NCBI GenBank assembly: GCA_900542305.1
Contig: UQMU01000052.1
Coordinates: 1 to 7,422 of the forward strand
DNA length: 7,422 bases
DNA from: an uncultured Collinsella sp.
GTDB taxonomy: Bacteria; Actinomycetota; Coriobacteriia; Coriobacteriales; Coriobacteriaceae
Direction: 5' to 3'
Both the position numbers and the translations under genes were made by a program. Below the pieces are notes generated by a model. That model was not told the DNA's origin. It made no database searches and saw only the letters and a list, made by a program, of their open reading frames with translations. Positions 4,766-7,422 of this stretch are shown piece by piece; the first letter of the stretch is position 1; every line of letters begins with the position of its first letter.

Positions 4766-6152
4766 AGGTGTAGCGGTTACCGGTCGTGAGCTCGACAAGC
4801 TCAATGGCCGTGTCCATGGGGTAGGTTGACACGGGATTTTGCGTTCGTCCGTTGATGGTCTGGGGCACCACGTACGGATAGACGGGGCCGCTGGCGTAGA
4901 CGGTATAACCGTTGCCTAGATTGGCCGCACCCAAAACCGTATCGCCCTCATCGGGTGTAAAGCTCTCGCCCTCGCGCACCGCGACGAGCGTCACGATCGG
5001 CGTATCGCTGTCGCCGGCAAGATAGATGCATAGCGTGCTGCCATTCTGCCAAGTCTCGACCTTGCCGTACCACTCGACGGGGATATCGAGCTGGTAAAGG
5101 TCGGTTGCCTTGTGACGGGCGTCGGCATCATGGGCCGCCTGTGCCTTTTGCGCGCTCACGGCATTGACGGCGGCGTCGCGCCGCGCGGTTGCTGCCTGCT
5201 GGAGCACTTTGGCAGCCGCGGCGGAGCTCGTGCCTCCCTCCTCGGCATACTTGGCGGCGGCATCGATCTGGTCGTCAGTCACCGTGTCGGCCGAAGGTAC
5301 CTTGAGCTTAAAGGTGGCTTGAGCGCGCAGATCCTGCCCATCGCTCTTAATGGTGACCTGCGCCTTGGTGGTCGGGACGGTGTAGATGGTGCCGTCTTCC
5401 GCGATGGGGGATCCAGCAATGGAGAGCGTGTAATCGCCGGGCAGCAGCTTAATGCCGCGACCGTGCTCGTCAACGTAGAGCGTTTCGCTCACAGAGGAGC
5501 CGTCGGAGTCCTGGCCACTCACCTGCACGGGGATCTTTGAGCCGGTGGAGCAGTCGAGCCCCGCGGCATGTACGCCAATTTGCACCGACATCATCGTGTG
5601 CGCACTGGCGGCGACAGCGGCAGCCTGCTCTTGCTGATATCCGTTCCAGGCAGCATAGCCTGCGCCGCCGGCGACGAGCGCGACGGCCACAACGCCGGCA
5701 ACCATCAGGTTGCGGCGCCTGGGCGACATCTTACGATGACGAACCTCGGCTTCGCGTGCCGAAGGAACGGACGGTAGGGGAATATCGCCCATGGCGATGG
5801 TCTCGTCCACGGCAGGCGCAGAGCCTAAGCCAGGGAGCTCGCGGGTCAGCGAATCTTCGGCGGGCAAGCTGTCGAGCAAGATGGTTTCCTCGCTCGTGTC
5901 GGATTCGGGCTGGTCGTCGGCCTCGCATTCGGATTCCTCGTGCCCCGCCTCGTCTTCGGTGGGCGCGGCGCCATCGTCTTTTGCATCCTGATCATCGGGC
6001 TGCGCTTCGATTTCCGGCTCATCTCGCACATCAACGCTCGAATCGTCAAACGCAATCTCGGCCAGCGCAATCCGGTCAAGGCTCTCCAGGGCCTCAGCGC
6101 ATGCTTCTGCATCTTGGGCCGCATCCTCTTGGCTCATCGTCTCATCTTTCAT
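4650..6152 (-). CDS. Single-pass membrane protein with acidic cytoplasmic tail and exported Ala-rich/beta domains; function unknown
   Basis: I do not recognise a named function. The 500-aa protein has four parts. Residues 1-138 are highly acidic and low-complexity (Asp/Glu/Ala/Ser/Pro), probably disordered. A basic patch (HRKMSPRRR, 139-147) precedes one membrane helix at about 149-169, so the tail should be inside and the rest outside. Residues about 187-285 look like a beta-sandwich (VQVSGQDSDGSS, YVDEHGRGIKLLPGDYTLSI), similar to Ig/transthyretin-like surface domains. An Ala-rich helix (about 292-350) follows. The C-terminal 150 residues start LDIPVEWYGKVETW, a pattern I associate with recurring exported domains in Coriobacteriia. 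The start at 6152 has GGGGGA 3 bases upstream; ATG 6137 is an alternative, while ATG 6215 adds an unlikely, upstream-looking segment. It stands alone, convergent with the deoC operon. Confidence 0.85.
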   Translation of the reverse strand: MKDETMSQEDAAQDAEACAEALESLDRIALAEIAFDDSSVDVRDEPEIEAQPDDQDAKDDGAAPTEDEAGHEESECEADDQPESDTSEETILLDSLPAEDSLTRELPGLGSAPAVDETIAMGDIPLPSVPSAREAEVRHRKMSPRRRNLMVAGVVAVALVAGGAGYAAWNGYQQEQAAAVAASAHTMMSVQIGVHAAGLDCSTGSKIPVQVSGQDSDGSSVSETLYVDEHGRGIKLLPGDYTLSIAGSPIAEDGTIYTVPTTKAQVTIKSDGQDLRAQATFKLKVPSADTVTDDQIDAAAKYAEEGGTSSAAAAKVLQQAATARRDAAVNAVSAQKAQAAHDADARHKATDLYQLDIPVEWYGKVETWQNGSTLCIYLAGDSDTPIVTLVAVREGESFTPDEGDTVLGAANLGNGYTVYASGPVYPYVVPQTINGRTQNPVSTYPMDTAIELVELTTGNRYTYSQIKNVLVGKDGKADGATKLECDYLAQILLPSIKAQD

Positions 6153-6274
6153 ATATCCCCCAAGCTCAATATCGGGACAACACTGTACCCAAAAATGGAG
6201 CCATATAAAGCGCATGCGAAATATAAGATCCGATTTAACCCGAGTGCATCGTTTAGCCGCATCCTCGCGGCAGC
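6153..6274. other. Intergenic leader of the membrane-protein gene
   Basis: AT-richer sequence upstream of the start at 6152. It contains possible but weak -10-like runs on the minus strand (TTATATTT and TTTATATGG) and the 8-bp palindrome CGCATGCG (6211-6218). No -35 is convincing, so I mark no promoter. No RNA gene or further ORF is evident. Confidence 0.45.
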
Positions 6275-6314
6275 AAAAAGCCCCCGGAACGTGAACGAAT
6301 CACATTCCGGGGGC
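6275..6314 (-). terminator. Intrinsic terminator of the Trp-rich membrane-protein gene
   Basis: On the minus strand GCCCCCGGAATGTGA (6314-6300), a 5-base loop and TCACGTTCCGGGGGC (6294-6280) form a 15-bp stem with a single G-U pair. Five T (complement of A 6275-6279) follow. It lies about 70 bases past the stop at 6386 and insulates the next minus-strand gene. Confidence 0.93.
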
Positions 6315-6385
6315 CCTGCAATGCGTTGAGTTGCGCGGAGCCGGTTATGCGGCTTCGTACTCAAGCGATGTTTGCGTCAGGCGCG

Positions 6386-7414
6386 TTACTCGGCGTGCGC
6401 GTAATCAACCTTGGCGCGGCGAGCGGTAGCCTTCTCCCAATCGCTGGTGCCCTCAAAGACATCCTGCTTGTAGGGATTGCGACCGAGCTTCTTGGCGCGG
6501 TAGGCGATGTAGATGATCGCGGCGACGTTGGCGATCAGCGCGGCAATCGAGACCGCGGTGGCGGCGCCTGGGTCGAGCGTGGAGTGGGTCACAAAGATGG
6601 ACTCCTCCTGGAAGTACGGGAACACCTGGGCAAACATGCACCAAATAGCAAGTGTAAAGGCGCGGTTCTGAATCCAGCCGCCCTTGTTCCAGATAAAGGC
6701 GGCGACGGTGGGCGCCAGCAGCAGCGCAAAGCCGCAGAACCAGGAGTGGGTGGGCAGGCAGTTGTAGGTGTAGCAGAAGTTCCAGACATCGTAGGCGATG
6801 ATGTAGACCCAGGTCATGTCGGGCCACAGCATATCGGTCTGATCCTCGGAGGCGTAGACGCTCCACCAGCCGGTCATGCAGAAGATGTTGATGAGACCGG
6901 CGATGCCGTTGAACACGTTGTTCCAGCCGGCAAGCTGCGTGACACCCTCGGAGGTGACCCAGGTGGACTGGCCCAGGACAAAGAAGTGGTAGGCACTCTC
7001 GAAGTCGGACACGACGGCAATCATGATGTTGATAGCGACGATCACAAACGGCCATGCGCGGAACCAATGCGCCTTGCCGATCTTGCCCCACTGGTACTTA
7101 ATGGCAATGAAGCCCCAGCAACCGGCCAGCGCCGCGTATACCTTGGCGTAGTGGAACCAGCTGTTCTGGTACACATGGGTGGGGTTGGTGAGCGCCCACT
7201 CGGCACCCTGCGAAACGCCGACGGCGATGGCGACGCAGTAGATGGTCATGGCCAGCGGAGCAACGCCAAAGATGATTGCCGCGCCCAGCTTGGTGCGGCG
7301 GCCGACCTCGTTGAGCACGATCAGGCCAATAAAGACCATGGCCCAGCCGGCCCAGTGGATAAGGGTAGGCTCTGTTAGACCAGGATTGACATACATGTGT
7401 CCCCACGGTGCCAT
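6386..7414 (-). CDS. Tryptophan-rich polytopic membrane protein, DUF5692-like
   Basis: Integral membrane protein of at least 342 aa with roughly eight or nine hydrophobic segments (about 20-38, 43-63, 90-106, 118-136, 165-184, 200-217, 224-242, 250-268 and 283-305) and a charged C-terminal tail. It is remarkable for 21 Trp residues (6%) and for aromatic/acidic blocks such as SEDQTDMLWPDMTW (189-202) and AYDVWNFCYTYNCLPTHSW (207-225). These, with LNEVGRR (34-40) after the first helix, resemble DUF5692 proteins of gut bacteria as I recall them; a profile search would settle this. No catalytic or transport signature is clear, although conserved Asp, Glu, His and Cys near the membrane could bind a metal or small substrate. 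The ATG at 7414 is the first in the window, but the frame stays open to the edge (7422) and no ribosome binding site can be seen, so the true start may lie outside. Confidence 0.82.
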   Translation of the reverse strand: MAPWGHMYVNPGLTEPTLIHWAGWAMVFIGLIVLNEVGRRTKLGAAIIFGVAPLAMTIYCVAIAVGVSQGAEWALTNPTHVYQNSWFHYAKVYAALAGCWGFIAIKYQWGKIGKAHWFRAWPFVIVAINIMIAVVSDFESAYHFFVLGQSTWVTSEGVTQLAGWNNVFNGIAGLINIFCMTGWWSVYASEDQTDMLWPDMTWVYIIAYDVWNFCYTYNCLPTHSWFCGFALLLAPTVAAFIWNKGGWIQNRAFTLAIWCMFAQVFPYFQEESIFVTHSTLDPGAATAVSIAALIANVAAIIYIAYRAKKLGRNPYKQDVFEGTSDWEKATARRAKVDYAHAE

Positions 7415-7422
7415 ATCGTTGA

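Noticed and set aside
5537..6208. 223-aa Arg-rich open frame on the plus strand antisense to the membrane-protein gene
   Set aside because: Arg/Ser/Pro-rich composition is typical of a shadow frame, and the minus-strand frame has a coherent tail-helix-domain architecture.
6326..7378. 350-aa open frame on the plus strand antisense to the Trp-rich membrane protein
   Set aside because: The product is Gly/Asp/Val-rich with no domain, and the opposite strand encodes a clear multi-helix protein with its own terminator. It is a shadow frame caused by GC-biased codons.

Overview
The window looks like part of the chromosome of a gut actinobacterium of the class Coriobacteriia, most likely Collinsella. 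The reasons are a moderately high G+C content, AAGGAG/GGAGG ribosome binding sites, the style of the DeoC and PMI-like proteins, a Trp-rich multi-pass membrane protein that resembles DUF5692 proteins, and a single-pass membrane protein of a type common in Coriobacteriia. The genus is an inference from recalled protein style, not from a search.

Layout. (1) 1-631 holds the right-hand part of an IS110-family insertion sequence: the C-terminal part of the transposase plus about 100 bp of non-coding tail. (2) 632-780 is a broken, frameshifted copy of the 3' end of the gene at 4650-6152. (3) 845-1561 (-) encodes a GntR/HutC-type regulator with a UTRA domain, divergent from a + strand operon. The intergenic region carries repeated motifs that could be operators, a perfect GC-rich hairpin and a possible small leader ORF in front of the regulator. 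(4) 1862-4432 (+) is a tight three-gene operon: deoC (deoxyribose-phosphate aldolase), a type I phosphomannose isomerase-like cupin enzyme, and an RmlD-like extended SDR reductase. It is closed by a clear intrinsic terminator at 4471-4502. (5) 4567-4624 contains a long-loop inverted repeat whose right arm runs into the duplicated segment. (6) 4650-6152 (-) encodes an unrecognised single-pass membrane protein with an acidic cytoplasmic tail and a large exported part. (7) 6386-7414 (-) encodes a tryptophan-rich polytopic membrane protein, with its own strong terminator at 6275-6314. Its start lies at or beyond the window edge.

How the genes may work together. The GntR/UTRA protein is the obvious candidate to control itself and the deoC operon in response to a small metabolite, probably a sugar phosphate. 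DeoC cleaves 2-deoxyribose 5-phosphate to acetaldehyde and glyceraldehyde 3-phosphate. Here it travels with a sugar-phosphate isomerase homologue and a sugar-nucleotide-reductase homologue rather than with the usual nucleoside phosphorylase and phosphopentomutase genes, so the operon's real substrate is open. The strongest structural observation is the 148-bp imperfect direct repeat (about 94% identical by eye) that brackets the regulator-deoC operon block. The IS110 element ends exactly at the left border of that repeat. I saw no defence system, CRISPR array, tRNA or rRNA.
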